Shown: positions 1 through 8,773, counted from the stretch's first letter. The stretch: 64,000 bases of DNA from Flavobacteriaceae bacterium (GCA_003443635.1 CP031964.1:1024321-1088320); one strand, 5' to 3'. The notes: generated by a model not told the origin, from the sequence alone. A program made the numbers and translations.

Positions 1-922
1 TGAAGATGTACGTCGCTCTTATTCACTATGCTCAAGTCCATTAGATAAACAATGGAAAGTAGCAGTAAAACAAATTCAAGGAGGTGTATTTTCAACATAT
101 GTAAATACAGAGTTAAAACGTGGAGATATTTTGCAAATAATGCAACCTGAAGGTAATTTCTTTGTAGATATAAATGCTAAAGCTTCAAAAAATTATATAG
201 CATTTGCAGCTGGTAGTGGTATTACACCAATGTTGTCTATTATAAAAACACACTTACTGGCAGAACCAGAAAGTACATTCAAATTATTTTATTTAAACCG
301 TACTGTAAAATCAATTATCTTTAAAGAAGAAATAGAAATGCTTAAAAATCAGTTTTTTGGGCGTTTTCAAGTGTTTTATTTTCTAACTAAAGAGCAGCGC
401 GATATACCATTTTTAAATGGTCGTTTTGATAAAGAAAAGCTAGAAGTGTTAACCAAAACATTTATAGATATCGAAGATACCGATCACTGTTTTATTTGTG
501 GTCCACAAGAAATGATTTTCTTAATTCGTGATCATTTAGAAGAAACGGGTTTAGATAAAGATAAAATACATTATGAATTGTTCTTCTCAGGGAGTGATGC
601 TTCTGATGCTCAAATTGCAGAAGTGTTAGAGCAAAAAGTAGAAGGTACAGAAGTGACAATTATTGATGGCGGAAAAGAGTTTCACTTTACTATGGATGAT
701 GACTTTGATAATGTTTTAGATGGAGCTCTGGCTGCAGGTGCAGATTTACCTTATGCTTGTAAAGGTGGTGTATGTAGTACATGCAAATGTAAAATTGTAG
801 AAGGCTCAGTAGAAATGAAAGTGAATTATGCTCTTGAAGAAAATGAAGTAAAACAGAATTTGGTATTAAGTTGTCAGGCTGTACCAACATCAGATAAAAT
901 TATTGTTGATTTCGATGTCTAA
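1..922 (+). CDS. paaE: Phenylacetyl-CoA epoxidase reductase subunit PaaE (5' end cut off)
   Basis: Electron-transfer subunit that passes electrons from NADPH through FAD and a 2Fe-2S cluster to the PaaA di-iron centre. The open frame runs in from base 2, so the start lies upstream of the window. The first residues hold the flavin-binding motif RRSYSLCSSP. Next comes a ferredoxin reductase NAD-binding part (AAGSGITPMLSI, then CFICGPQEMI). The C-terminus is a plant-type ferredoxin domain with the cysteine pattern of CKGGVCSTCKC and a later LSCQA. Only about the first 40-50 residues of a normal PaaE are missing. It is followed 33 bases later by paaA. Gene order E-A-B-C-D places the reductase first, unlike the E. 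coli order A-B-C-D-E. Confidence 0.95.
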   Translation, partial: EDVRRSYSLCSSPLDKQWKVAVKQIQGGVFSTYVNTELKRGDILQIMQPEGNFFVDINAKASKNYIAFAAGSGITPMLSIIKTHLLAEPESTFKLFYLNRTVKSIIFKEEIEMLKNQFFGRFQVFYFLTKEQRDIPFLNGRFDKEKLEVLTKTFIDIEDTDHCFICGPQEMIFLIRDHLEETGLDKDKIHYELFFSGSDASDAQIAEVLEQKVEGTEVTIIDGGKEFHFTMDDDFDNVLDGALAAGADLPYACKGGVCSTCKCKIVEGSVEMKVNYALEENEVKQNLVLSCQAVPTSDKIIVDFDV

Positions 923-955
923 AGATTTATGTCTTTTGACCAAAACTTATAGATT

Positions 956-1912
956 ATGAGTGAAGAACAAATAAAAAACTTAGAACAACAATTTGAAGGG
1001 CGTATTGAACGTGATGAAAAAATTGAACCTAAGGATTGGATGCCAGAAAAATATCGTAAAACACATATTAGGCAAATCTCTCAACACGCTCATTCCGAAA
1101 TTATTGGAATGCTGCCTGAAGGAAATTGGATAACTCGTGCACCTTCTTTACGTCGTAAAGTAGCGTTGCTAGCTAAAGTACAAGATGAAGCAGGTCATGG
1201 ATTATATTTATATAGTGCGTGTGAAACTTTAGGAATCTCTCGCGATGAGTTATACGAGCAGTTACATACTGGTAAAGCAAAATATTCAAGTATTTTTAAT
1301 TATCCAACTGTGACATGGGCAGACATGGGAGCAATAGGTTGGTTAGTAGATGGTGCTGCCATTATTAATCAAGTACCATTATGCAGCACTTCTTATGGGC
1401 CTTATGCAAGGGCTATGATTCGTGTGTGTAAAGAAGAAAGTTTTCATCAGCGTCAAGGCTATGAAATTATGATAAAACTGGCTAACGGAACACCAGAACA
1501 AAAAGAGATGGCTCAAGATGCATTAAACCGTTGGTGGTGGCCTTCATTAATGATGCTTGGCCCTACAGATGCAGAATCTGTACACACAGAGCAATCAATG
1601 AAATGGAAATTAAAGCGTAAAACAAATGATGAGTTACGTCAGCAATTTATAGATCAAACAGTACCTCAAGCTGATTTGATTGGACTTACAATTCCAGATC
1701 CAGATTTAAAATGGAATGAAGAACGTCAGAGCTACGATTTTGGAGAGATTGACTGGGATGAATTCTGGCAAGTTGTAAAAGGTCATGGACCTTGTAATAA
1801 AGAACGTATGGACGCCAGAGTTAATGCTTGGAATAATGGCGAATGGGTAAGGGATGCTGCAATAGCTTATGCAGAAAAACAAGTAGATAAAAAACAAAAA
1901 CAAGCAGTTTAA
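956..1912 (+). CDS. paaA: Phenylacetyl-CoA 1,2-epoxidase catalytic subunit PaaA
   Basis: Catalytic subunit of the ring-1,2-phenylacetyl-CoA epoxidase, a cytoplasmic bacterial multicomponent monooxygenase. It epoxidises the aromatic ring of phenylacetyl-CoA with O2 and electrons from PaaE. Candidate carboxylate and histidine iron ligands are visible: E48 in HAHSEIIG, E78 and H81 in DEAGHG, D132 in WLVDGAA, and E161 and H164 in KEESFHQRQ. The length of 318 residues is close to that of E. coli PaaA. The ATG follows paaE by 33 bases and paaB starts 13 bases after the stop. I see no truncation or missing motif. Confidence 0.97.
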   Translation: MSEEQIKNLEQQFEGRIERDEKIEPKDWMPEKYRKTHIRQISQHAHSEIIGMLPEGNWITRAPSLRRKVALLAKVQDEAGHGLYLYSACETLGISRDELYEQLHTGKAKYSSIFNYPTVTWADMGAIGWLVDGAAIINQVPLCSTSYGPYARAMIRVCKEESFHQRQGYEIMIKLANGTPEQKEMAQDALNRWWWPSLMMLGPTDAESVHTEQSMKWKLKRKTNDELRQQFIDQTVPQADLIGLTIPDPDLKWNEERQSYDFGEIDWDEFWQVVKGHGPCNKERMDARVNAWNNGEWVRDAAIAYAEKQVDKKQKQAV

Positions 1913-1925
1913 AGGAATTGGAAAT

Positions 1926-2210
1926 ATGAAAAAAAATTGGCCACTTTGGGAAGTATTCGTTAGAAGTAAAAACGGATTAGAACATCGTCATTTTGGAAGC
2001 CTTCATGCGGCAGATGAAGAAATGGCTCTAGAAAATGCTAGAGATGTTTACACAAGAAGAAATGAAGGAGTAAGTATTTGGGTAGTTGAATCTAAACATA
2101 TTACAGCATCAAATCCTGAAAATAATGGAGAATTATTTGAACCTGCTCAAGATAAGGTATATCGTCACCCAACATTTTATGATTTACCAGATGAAGTAAA
2201 ACATATGTAA
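1926..2210 (+). CDS. paaB: Phenylacetyl-CoA epoxidase subunit PaaB
   Basis: Small structural subunit of the epoxidase that bridges the PaaA-PaaC heterodimers. At 94 residues it has the usual length of the family. The start is typical (MKKNWPLWEVFVRSKNGLEH), and the body holds HFGSLHAADEEMALENARDVY and IWVVESKHI. An AAGGAAT run lies a few bases upstream of the ATG, but ribosome binding by such sites is generally weak in this phylum. It sits directly between paaA and paaC. Confidence 0.96.
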   Translation: MKKNWPLWEVFVRSKNGLEHRHFGSLHAADEEMALENARDVYTRRNEGVSIWVVESKHITASNPENNGELFEPAQDKVYRHPTFYDLPDEVKHM

Positions 2211-2270
2211 CTAATCTTTGATGTGTTATTCTAAACTTAATTTAGAGTTTCATCAAATGAATTTTTAATT

Positions 2271-3023
2271 ATGAAAAGAAACTTATACAGATACATATTA
2301 GGAATCGCTGATAACAGTTTAATTCTTGGTCAGCGAATGGGGGAGCTAACAGGTCATGGTCCTAATCTCGAAACAGACATTGCTTGTACAAATATATCAC
2401 TCGATTTATTTGGACAGGTGAGGAGTTACTATCAATATGCAGCAAAAATTGCAGGAGATGAAAGAACGGAAGATGATATTGCTATGTTGCGTAAAGAACG
2501 CGAGTACTTTAATGTACTTTTAGTAGAACAACCTAATAAAGATTTTGCTTATACGATTGCGCGTCAATTTTTATTTGATGTTTATCATTTATTGTTTTTG
2601 CAAGAATTACAAAAAAGCCACGATGTGACACTATCAGCAATTGCTGATAAATCAATAAAAGAAGTAAGTTATCACCAGCGATTTTCATCAGATTGGATTA
2701 AACGTTTAGGAGATGGTACAGAAGTAAGTCATAATAAAATTCAAGAAGCAATTAATAACTTATGGACGTATACAGATGAATTATTTCATCTAACTGAAGC
2801 AGATAAAATAATGGTAAAAGAAGGTGTGGGAGTAGATGTGACTTTATTGAAAAATCAATATTATGATAGAGTAAACACAATTCTCGAAGTAGCTACTTTA
2901 GAAATACCAGAATCAAAATGGTTTCAAAAAGGAGGTAAAGAAGGGATTCATACAGAACATTTAGGATATTTATTAAGTGATTTGCAATATATGCAACGTA
3001 CGTATCCTAATATGGAGTGGTAA
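2271..3023 (+). CDS. paaC: Phenylacetyl-CoA epoxidase subunit PaaC
   Basis: Structural partner of PaaA in the epoxidase. It has a ferritin-like fold but is known in the family not to carry the catalytic di-iron site. The 250 residues match the family length. Typical stretches are YILGIADNSLILGQRMGEL near the N-terminus, the DIACTNISLDLFGQVRSYY helix and HTEHLGYLLSDLQYMQRTYP at the end. The gap to paaB is 60 bases. The gap to paaD is 49 bases and holds one hairpin of the intergenic repeat family. Confidence 0.96.
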   Translation: MKRNLYRYILGIADNSLILGQRMGELTGHGPNLETDIACTNISLDLFGQVRSYYQYAAKIAGDERTEDDIAMLRKEREYFNVLLVEQPNKDFAYTIARQFLFDVYHLLFLQELQKSHDVTLSAIADKSIKEVSYHQRFSSDWIKRLGDGTEVSHNKIQEAINNLWTYTDELFHLTEADKIMVKEGVGVDVTLLKNQYYDRVNTILEVATLEIPESKWFQKGGKEGIHTEHLGYLLSDLQYMQRTYPNMEW

Positions 3024-3063
3024 CAACTTGTTGTCATTCCCTTGAAGACGGGAATCTCATCAA
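3024..3063 (+). repeat. Intergenic hairpin repeat, copy 1 (paaC-paaD gap)
   Basis: The segment begins with an ACAACTTGTTGTCAT palindromic unit. It then forms a stem ATTCCC (3036-3041) with GGGAAT (3050-3055) around an 8-base loop, and ends in the shared tail AATCTCATC. The same layout recurs at 3572-3612 and 13815-13850. Confidence 0.7.
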
Positions 3064-3072
3064 TTATAAACT

Positions 3073-3573
3073 ATGACAGTAACTGAACAACATATAGATC
3101 AATCATTGGTAGAGATACTGGAAAAAGTTTCAGATCCCGAAATACCAGTACTATCAATTATGGATATGGGAGTTGTACGTTCTGCAATTATTAAAGATGA
3201 TGTCGTAAAAGTTCAAATAACACCGACTTATAGTGGATGCCCTGCAATGGATGTTATTGGAGATGACATTAAAAGTGCATTAAAAGAAGCAGGATTTAAT
3301 GCAGAAATAGAATTGATTTTATCTCCTGCGTGGACTACAGATTGGATTACTCCAAGAGGTAGAAAAGCACTAGAAGATTATGGTATAGCAGCACCTTTAG
3401 ATGCAGAAGCAGATAAAGAAGTACTGTTAAATGGAAAACGAATAGTGAAGTGCACCAATTGCAGTTCAACAAATACGAGATTAGTAAGTCAGTTTGGTTC
3501 GACAGCTTGTAAAGCACAGTTTCAATGTGATGACTGTCAAGAACCATTTGATTATTTTAAATGTTTGAAATGA
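3073..3573 (+). CDS. paaD: Phenylacetate degradation protein PaaD (DUF59, iron-sulfur assembly type)
   Basis: Needed for epoxidase activity and thought from its family to act in maturation of the iron or Fe-S centre. The N-terminal DUF59/MIP18-type domain has SDPEIPVLSIMDMGVVR and the conserved TYSGCPAMDVI motif. The C-terminal zinc-ribbon-like part has paired cysteines in CTNCSS and CDDC, with a final FKC. The 166-residue length fits the family. It is the last subunit gene of the E-A-B-C-D block. A 94-base gap with two hairpins separates it from paaG. Confidence 0.94.
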   Translation: MTVTEQHIDQSLVEILEKVSDPEIPVLSIMDMGVVRSAIIKDDVVKVQITPTYSGCPAMDVIGDDIKSALKEAGFNAEIELILSPAWTTDWITPRGRKALEDYGIAAPLDAEADKEVLLNGKRIVKCTNCSSTNTRLVSQFGSTACKAQFQCDDCQEPFDYFKCLK

Positions 3574-3612
3574 CAACTTGTTGTCATCTTGAACTTGTTT
3601 CAAGATCTCATC
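3572..3612 (+). repeat. Intergenic hairpin repeat, copy 2 (paaD-paaG gap)
   Basis: A TGACAACTTGTTGTCA palindrome (6-base arms), whose first bases overlap the paaD stop codon, leads into a perfect 8-bp stem. ATCTTGAA (3586-3593) pairs with TTCAAGAT (3599-3606), and the shared ATCTCATC tail follows. The leading palindrome is nearly identical to that of copy 1. Confidence 0.7.
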
Positions 3613-3641
3613 AAGAAAAATATAAGTTTAATTAATAAGAT

Positions 3642-3657
3642 TCCTGTTTTTGCAGGA
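3642..3657 (+). repeat. Short hairpin upstream of paaG
   Basis: TCCTG (3642-3646) pairs with CAGGA (3653-3657) around a T-rich 6-base loop. It lies 10 bases before the paaG ATG. It resembles the hairpin at 16459-16476 in position and in its preceding TTAATAAG. Confidence 0.5.
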
Positions 3658-3667
3658 GTAAAAAGGT

Positions 3668-4453
3668 ATGAGTAACAATTCAATTGAATTAAAAATTGAA
3701 AATAATATAGCGTACATTTCACTTAATAGACCAGAAGTATTCAATAGCTTCAATAGAGAAATGGCACTTCTTCTTCAAGAAACGTTGGACGCTTGTGAGG
3801 TGAATTCAGAAGTAAGAGTTATTGTATTAACTGGAAATGGAAAAGCATTTTGTGCTGGTCAAGACTTAAAAGAAGTTACTTCACCAGAATTAAACCCTGG
3901 GTTTAAGAAAATATTAGAAGAACATTATAATCCAATTATTACACGTATCCGCAATGTCGAAAAACCCATCATAGGAGCTGTTAATGGTGTTGCAGCAGGA
4001 GCAGGAGCAAATATTGCTTTAGCCTGTGATATTGTAGTGGCTAACGAGAACGCTAGCTTTATTCAAGCATTTAGTTTAATAGGTTTAATTCCTGATAGTG
4101 CAGGTACTTTTTTTTTACCACGATTAATAGGGTTTCAAAAAGCATCAGCTCTAGCAATGTTAGGCGATAAAGTAAGTGCAGAAGAAGCCGAACGAATCGG
4201 GATGATTTATAAATATGTGCCTTCTGAAGATTTTCAAGAAACAATAAATAAGCTTGCAAATAAAATGGCAAAAATGCCAACAAAAGCACTAGTTTTAATT
4301 AAAAAAGCATTTAATCAATCCTTATCGAATACTTTAGAAGAGCAATTAAATTTAGAATCTAAATATCAGATAGAAGCAGCAGGAAGCGAAGATTATTCAG
4401 AGGGTGTTAATGCTTTTATAGAAAAACGTAAACCTAATTTCAAAGGTCAATAA
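3668..4453 (+). CDS. paaG: 1,2-epoxyphenylacetyl-CoA isomerase PaaG (crotonase family)
   Basis: Converts the ring epoxide of phenylacetyl-CoA to oxepin-CoA, and is known to act again later as a delta3-delta2 enoyl-CoA isomerase. It is a crotonase fold of 261 residues with the CoA-binding AFCAGQDLKE loop and the oxyanion region NGVAAGAGANIALACDI. Both hydratase glutamates are absent. The PaaG catalytic aspartate is present at D143 in GLIPDSAGT, matching D136 of E. coli. This pattern separates it from plain enoyl-CoA hydratases. The next gene begins one base after its stop. Confidence 0.92.
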   Translation: MSNNSIELKIENNIAYISLNRPEVFNSFNREMALLLQETLDACEVNSEVRVIVLTGNGKAFCAGQDLKEVTSPELNPGFKKILEEHYNPIITRIRNVEKPIIGAVNGVAAGAGANIALACDIVVANENASFIQAFSLIGLIPDSAGTFFLPRLIGFQKASALAMLGDKVSAEEAERIGMIYKYVPSEDFQETINKLANKMAKMPTKALVLIKKAFNQSLSNTLEEQLNLESKYQIEAAGSEDYSEGVNAFIEKRKPNFKGQ

Positions 4454-4454
4454 A

Positions 4455-5390
4455 ATGAATAAAGATATTCTCTTACAAGTTCACGAACGAATACAACCTT
4501 ATATCCATCGTACACCAGTGTTATCTTCAGAGCAGATTAATGAAATTACTGGAGCAAAAGTGTATTTTAAGTGTGAAAATTTCCAGAAAATGGGAGCTTT
4601 TAAAATGCGAGGAGCGGCTAATGCAATTTTAAACTTATCACAAGAACAAAGAGATAAAGGTGTAGTAACACATTCGTCAGGAAACTTTGCACAAGCAGTA
4701 TCTTTAGCAGCAAAAAAATTAGGAGTAAAAGCATATATTGTAATGCCTGAAAATGCGCCACAAGTTAAAAAAGATGCAGTAAAAGGATATGATGGAGAAA
4801 TTAGAGAGTGCCCATCTAACATTCAAGATAGAGAAGATTTAGCAACTTATATTCGTGATGAAGATGGAGCTACATTTTTGCATCCTTCTAATGATGATGA
4901 TGTAATTCATGGTCAGGGAACTGCTGCAATGGAACTTCTAGAAGATTATCCAGATTTAAATTATATTTTCACTCCAGTTGGTGGCGGCGGATTAGTTGCA
5001 GGTACAGCTTTAGCTGCCAAATATTTTTCAAATGACTGTAAAGTGATTGCAGGAGAGCCTATGAATGCTGATGATGCCTATCGCTCATTACAAAGTGGTG
5101 AAATTGAAACTAACGAAACTTTTGATACAATAGCTGATGGATTGAGAACTAATCTTGGAGATAGAAATTTTCCTATCATAAAAAGAGAAGTCGAAAAGAT
5201 TATTAGAGTAGAAGAAGACGAAATTAAAGCAGCTATGCAATTAATCTGGGAACGAATGAAGATTGTTGTAGAGCCTTCGAGTGCAGTGCCATTTGCAGCA
5301 TTACTAAAAAACAAAGAAGATTATAAAGGTAAAGATGTCGGGATTATAATTTCTGGCGGAAATGTAGATTTAAAAAACTTACCATTTTAA
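4455..5390 (+). CDS. Serine racemase / threo-3-hydroxyaspartate dehydratase-like PLP enzyme
   Basis: Fold-type II PLP enzyme of 311 residues. The Schiff-base lysine is K50 in MGAFKMRGAANA. The substrate loop is SSGNFAQA (most relatives have SSGNHAQA), and the phosphate-binding loop is GGGGLVAG. The C-terminal half, with PMNADDAYRS, TIADGLRTNLG and IWERMKIVVEPSSA, resembles serine racemases and beta-threo-hydroxyaspartate dehydratases more than biosynthetic threonine deaminases, and there is no ACT regulatory domain. It sits one base after paaG and 52 bases before paaH, inside the paa operon, although no known step of this pathway needs such an enzyme. Exact substrate is unknown. Confidence 0.8.
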   Translation: MNKDILLQVHERIQPYIHRTPVLSSEQINEITGAKVYFKCENFQKMGAFKMRGAANAILNLSQEQRDKGVVTHSSGNFAQAVSLAAKKLGVKAYIVMPENAPQVKKDAVKGYDGEIRECPSNIQDREDLATYIRDEDGATFLHPSNDDDVIHGQGTAAMELLEDYPDLNYIFTPVGGGGLVAGTALAAKYFSNDCKVIAGEPMNADDAYRSLQSGEIETNETFDTIADGLRTNLGDRNFPIIKREVEKIIRVEEDEIKAAMQLIWERMKIVVEPSSAVPFAALLKNKEDYKGKDVGIIISGGNVDLKNLPF

Positions 5391-5401
5391 AATAATGTAT
5401 A

Positions 5402-5423
5402 ATCCTGAATTTAATTTCAGGAT
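5402..5423 (+). repeat. Hairpin in the gap before paaH
   Basis: Perfect 8-bp stem of ATCCTGAA (5402-5409) with TTCAGGAT (5416-5423) and a 6-base AT loop, 20 bases before the paaH ATG. No T tract follows, so it is not a typical terminator inside this operon. Confidence 0.55.
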
Positions 5424-5442
5424 CTAAAAAAGTGAATAATAA

Positions 5443-6597
5443 ATGAACGTAGGAATTATAGGTTCAGGAACAATGGGAAGTGGTATTGCACAAGTAGCAG
5501 CAACTTCTGGTTGTAAAGTAAAACTATATGATACTAATCAAGATGCTCTTGATAAAAGTAAAGCAGCATTAGAAAAAGTATTAACACGATTAGTTGAAAA
5601 AAGGAGAATAGATACAGATGAAAAATTAAGGATTCAAGATAATATATCGTATGTAGATAGATTAAAAGACTTAGCTGATTCTAACTTAACAATCGAGGCA
5701 ATTATAGAAAATTTAGATATTAAGAAAAAAGTATTTTCAGAGCTTGAAACATATGTAGCAGACGATTGCATCATCGCATCAAATACATCAAGCTTATCTA
5801 TTGCTTCAATAGCTTCATCATTACAAAAACCTGAACGTTGTATTGGAATTCATTTTTTTAATCCAGCACCCTTAATGAAACTGGTTGAGGTTATTCCTGC
5901 AATTCAAACCTCTAATAACGTATTAGAACAATCGGTTCAAACTATTTCAGATTGGAAAAAAACGGTTGCAGTAGCTAAAGATACTCCAGGGTTTATTGTA
6001 AATCGTGTAGCTCGTCCATTTTATGGAGAATCTTTGCGAATTTATGAAGAAGGGATAGCCGATTTTGCAACGATAGACTGGAGTTTAAAAACATTAGGAG
6101 GATTTCGTATGGGGCCATTTGAGTTGATGGATTTTATAGGAAATGATGTTAATTATACGGTAACAGAAACTGTATTTACAGCCTTTTATTTTGACCCAAG
6201 ATATAAACCAGCATTTACACAAAAACGTTTTTCTGAAGCAGGTTATTTAGGACGCAAATCTGGAAGAGGATATTATGATTATTCTGAAGGAGCATCAAAA
6301 CCAGAACCAAAAGAAGATAAATTATTAGCTGAACAAATATTTGATCGTGTTTTAGTAATGTTAATTAATGAAGCAGCAGATGCCTTATTTTTAAATATTG
6401 CATCGGCAGATGATATAGATAATGGAATGACCAAAGGAGTTAACTATCCAAAGGGATTGTTAGCTTGGGCAGATGAAAAAGGAATAGATTGGTGCGTTTT
6501 TAAATTAGATGGGTTATATACAGAATATCACGAAGATAGATACCGTTGTAGTCCACTATTAAGAAAAATGGCTAGAGAAAATAAAACATTTTTTTAA
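5443..6597 (+). CDS. paaH: 3-hydroxyadipyl-CoA dehydrogenase PaaH (3-hydroxyacyl-CoA dehydrogenase)
   Basis: NAD-dependent oxidation of 3-hydroxyadipyl-CoA to 3-oxoadipyl-CoA in the beta-oxidation phase of phenylacetate breakdown. The Rossmann motif is GSGTMGSGIAQVA at the N-terminus. The 3HCDH signature is visible in IASNTSSLSIASIA, IGIHFFNPAPLMKLVEV and DTPGFIVNRVARPF. A second, shorter 3HCDH-type C-terminal domain covers roughly residues 300-384. At 384 residues it is longer than single-domain enzymes (about 280) and shorter than E. coli PaaH (475). The stop overlaps the paaI start in TAATG. Confidence 0.9.
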   Translation: MNVGIIGSGTMGSGIAQVAATSGCKVKLYDTNQDALDKSKAALEKVLTRLVEKRRIDTDEKLRIQDNISYVDRLKDLADSNLTIEAIIENLDIKKKVFSELETYVADDCIIASNTSSLSIASIASSLQKPERCIGIHFFNPAPLMKLVEVIPAIQTSNNVLEQSVQTISDWKKTVAVAKDTPGFIVNRVARPFYGESLRIYEEGIADFATIDWSLKTLGGFRMGPFELMDFIGNDVNYTVTETVFTAFYFDPRYKPAFTQKRFSEAGYLGRKSGRGYYDYSEGASKPEPKEDKLLAEQIFDRVLVMLINEAADALFLNIASADDIDNGMTKGVNYPKGLLAWADEKGIDWCVFKLDGLYTEYHEDRYRCSPLLRKMARENKTFF

Positions 6598-7004
6598 TGA
6601 AAGGAGAAGCAATTCCATATAAAATGTTAAGTCAAGATGCTTATAGTACTTGGCTAGGTATTGAAATTTTAGGGTGTGAAATAGGAAGATGCAGAGTAGG
6701 AATGACAATTAGAAGGAAAATGCTCAATAGCATGGGAAAAGCACATGGAGGAATAAGTTATGCATTAGCAGATACAGCATTTGGATTTGCAGCAAATACA
6801 CATGGTAAATATGCTGTATCCATTGAAACAAGCATTAATCATATAGAAGCATTAAATGAAGGAGATTACTTAATTGCTGAATCAGTAATTGAAAAAGTAA
6901 ATAATAAATTAGGATTTAATATAGTAGAAGTAAAGCGAGGTGACGAATTAGTAGCATTATTTAAAGGTGTTGTATATAGAACACAAAAAGATTGGGAAGA
7001 ATAA
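6597..7004 (+). CDS. paaI: Phenylacetate degradation thioesterase PaaI (hotdog fold)
   Basis: Hydrolyses CoA thioesters of dead-end or over-accumulating phenylacetate intermediates, freeing CoA. It is a 135-residue hotdog protein with the PaaI-family core NSMGKAHGGISYALADTAFG, in which the HGG and the following Asp are the catalytic-region residues. The start codon shares one base with the paaH stop. The next gene starts 11 bases downstream if its ATG at 7016 is used. Confidence 0.92.
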   Translation: MKGEAIPYKMLSQDAYSTWLGIEILGCEIGRCRVGMTIRRKMLNSMGKAHGGISYALADTAFGFAANTHGKYAVSIETSINHIEALNEGDYLIAESVIEKVNNKLGFNIVEVKRGDELVALFKGVVYRTQKDWEE

Positions 7005-7015
7005 ATAAGCTTAAG

Positions 7016-7555
7016 ATGAAGATTAAAACAGATAGATTATTTGCAATATTAGCTTTCGTAGTTAGTGTGAGTACATTATATGTTTTTTTTTATCAAACAT
7101 CTCTAATGAAAAAACAGCAATATACGAGTGTATTACCTTTTTTATCTTTAGGGAATACACAAGTTAATGAAAACTATAGTTTTGTTTTAACCAATAATGG
7201 TATCGGACCTGCTTTTATTGAAAAAATAAATATTCATTATCAAGATACCATATTTTATAATTCAGATATAAATGAATTTTTTAATAAAGTAATTAAACAA
7301 GAAGATACAATATTCAATTCTATGGGGATAACGCATTCTACTTTAAGAAAAGGAATGCTTATTCCTGAAAAGGAAACAAGATATATGCTTACATTAAATC
7401 ATGAAGTAGATGATTTTAAAAATAAGCAAATTAGATTAAGAGAATGGTTAAATAATCAAATTAAAGTCGAAATCGAATATTCTTCAATATATAAAGAGAA
7501 ATGGCGTATTATATATCCAAATCCAGATAATGATGCACCAATAAAAATTAAATAA
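7016..7555 (+). CDS. Hypothetical membrane-anchored protein within the paa operon
   Basis: Function not recognised. Residues about 6-26 form one hydrophobic segment (LFAILAFVVSVSTLYVFFY), followed by a polar body of about 150 residues, so this is probably a single-pass protein. The body has FVLTNNGIGPAFIEKI, which resembles the beta-sandwich proteins seen behind one TM helix in many Bacteroidota. I chose ATG 7016 over an in-frame TTG at 6992 because the latter overlaps paaI and the residues between are charged. It is co-directional, lies between paaI and paaJ with very small gaps, and is AT-richer than its neighbours. It may be a late insertion into the operon. Confidence 0.65.
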   Translation: MKIKTDRLFAILAFVVSVSTLYVFFYQTSLMKKQQYTSVLPFLSLGNTQVNENYSFVLTNNGIGPAFIEKINIHYQDTIFYNSDINEFFNKVIKQEDTIFNSMGITHSTLRKGMLIPEKETRYMLTLNHEVDDFKNKQIRLREWLNNQIKVEIEYSSIYKEKWRIIYPNPDNDAPIKIK

Positions 7556-7564
7556 TAAAGAGTT

Positions 7565-8773
7565 TTGAAAGAAGCATATATAATAGATGGTGTTCGTACA
7601 CCAATAGGGAATTACAAAGGTACTTTATCTGCTGTTCGTACAGACGATTTAGGGGCCATTGTTATAGAAGAAATTGTAAAACGAAATCCAAATATTCCAA
7701 AAGAAGCATATGATGATGTTATTTTAGGATGTGCTAATCAAGCAGGAGAAGATAATCGTAATGTAGCACGAATGTGTTCTCTTTTAGGAGGCTTGCCTTT
7801 CACAGTTCCAGGAGAAACTGTTAACCGCTTATGTAGCTCAGGTTTATCGGCAATCATTCATGCCAATCGAGCGATTAAATCAGGTGATGGAGATGTGTTT
7901 ATTGCTGGAGGTGTAGAGAACATGACACGAGGGCCTTATGTAATTGCAAAACCTTCAACAGGGTTTGGAGGAGATTCAAAAATGTACGATTCTACTTTTG
8001 GATGGCGTTTTATCAATCCTAAAATGCAAAAGCTATATGGAACGGATGGAATGGGAAATACTGCTGAAAATTTAGTAGAAAAATATAACATTTCTAGAGA
8101 AGATCAAGATGCATTTGCTTATTGGAGTCAGATGAAAGCAGCTAAATCTCAGGAAAATGGGCGTTTAGCAAAAGAAATTGTAACAGTGGAGATTTCACAA
8201 CGTAAAAAAGATCCAATTCAATTTTCAAAAGACGAGTTTGTAAAGCCAGCAACCTCATTAGAAGTTTTAGGAAAATTAAGAGCAGCATTTAAAAAAGAAG
8301 GCGGGAGTGTTACCGCAGGAAATTCTTCAGGATTGAATGATGGTGCTGCTGCGACGATAATTGCTTCAGAAGACGCTGTTAAAAAATATAATTTAAATCC
8401 AATTGCAAAAATTGTGAGCTCGGCAGTAGTAGGTGTAGAGCCAAGAATAATGGGAATAGGACCGGTACAAGCTTCTAATAAAGCATTGGAAAAAGCAGGA
8501 TTGACTATGGATGATATTGATGTGATTGAACTTAATGAAGCATTTGCAGCTCAAGCTTTAGCATGTACACGTACTTGGGGGCTAGCAGATAACGACCCAA
8601 GATTAAACCCTAATGGAGGATCTATTGCTATTGGTCATCCACTTGGTGTAACAGGAGCTAGAATAGCTTACTCGGCGGCATTGGAATTACAAGAGCAAAA
8701 TAAAAAATATGCTTTGATAACAATGTGTGTAGGAGTAGGACAAGGTTATGCGGCAGTAATAGAACGCGTATAA
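7565..8773 (+). CDS. paaJ: 3-oxoadipyl-CoA / 3-oxo-5,6-dehydrosuberyl-CoA thiolase PaaJ
   Basis: Thiolase that cleaves 3-oxo-5,6-dehydrosuberyl-CoA and 3-oxoadipyl-CoA, releasing acetyl-CoA and finally succinyl-CoA. The 402 residues match E. coli PaaJ (401). The nucleophilic cysteine is C90 in VNRLCSSGLSA. The acid/base parts are ELNEAFAAQ, GGSIAIGHPLGVTGAR and TMCVGVGQG. The start is TTG at 7565, because the N-terminal alignment (KEAYIIDGVRTPIG) leaves no room for an upstream ATG. One base separates it from the following SDR gene. Confidence 0.93.
   Translation: MKEAYIIDGVRTPIGNYKGTLSAVRTDDLGAIVIEEIVKRNPNIPKEAYDDVILGCANQAGEDNRNVARMCSLLGGLPFTVPGETVNRLCSSGLSAIIHANRAIKSGDGDVFIAGGVENMTRGPYVIAKPSTGFGGDSKMYDSTFGWRFINPKMQKLYGTDGMGNTAENLVEKYNISREDQDAFAYWSQMKAAKSQENGRLAKEIVTVEISQRKKDPIQFSKDEFVKPATSLEVLGKLRAAFKKEGGSVTAGNSSGLNDGAAATIIASEDAVKKYNLNPIAKIVSSAVVGVEPRIMGIGPVQASNKALEKAGLTMDDIDVIELNEAFAAQALACTRTWGLADNDPRLNPNGGSIAIGHPLGVTGARIAYSAALELQEQNKKYALITMCVGVGQGYAAVIERV

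Noticed and set aside
690-890. Open frames on the strand opposite paa genes (for example 690-890, 4499-4822, 9814-10044)
   Set aside because: They mirror strongly coding genes with intact motifs, have low-complexity or hydrophobic compositions and no start context or homology that I recognise.
6992-7015. TTG start for the membrane protein after paaI
   Set aside because: It overlaps the paaI coding end and adds eight charged residues before a normal N-terminus at ATG 7016.
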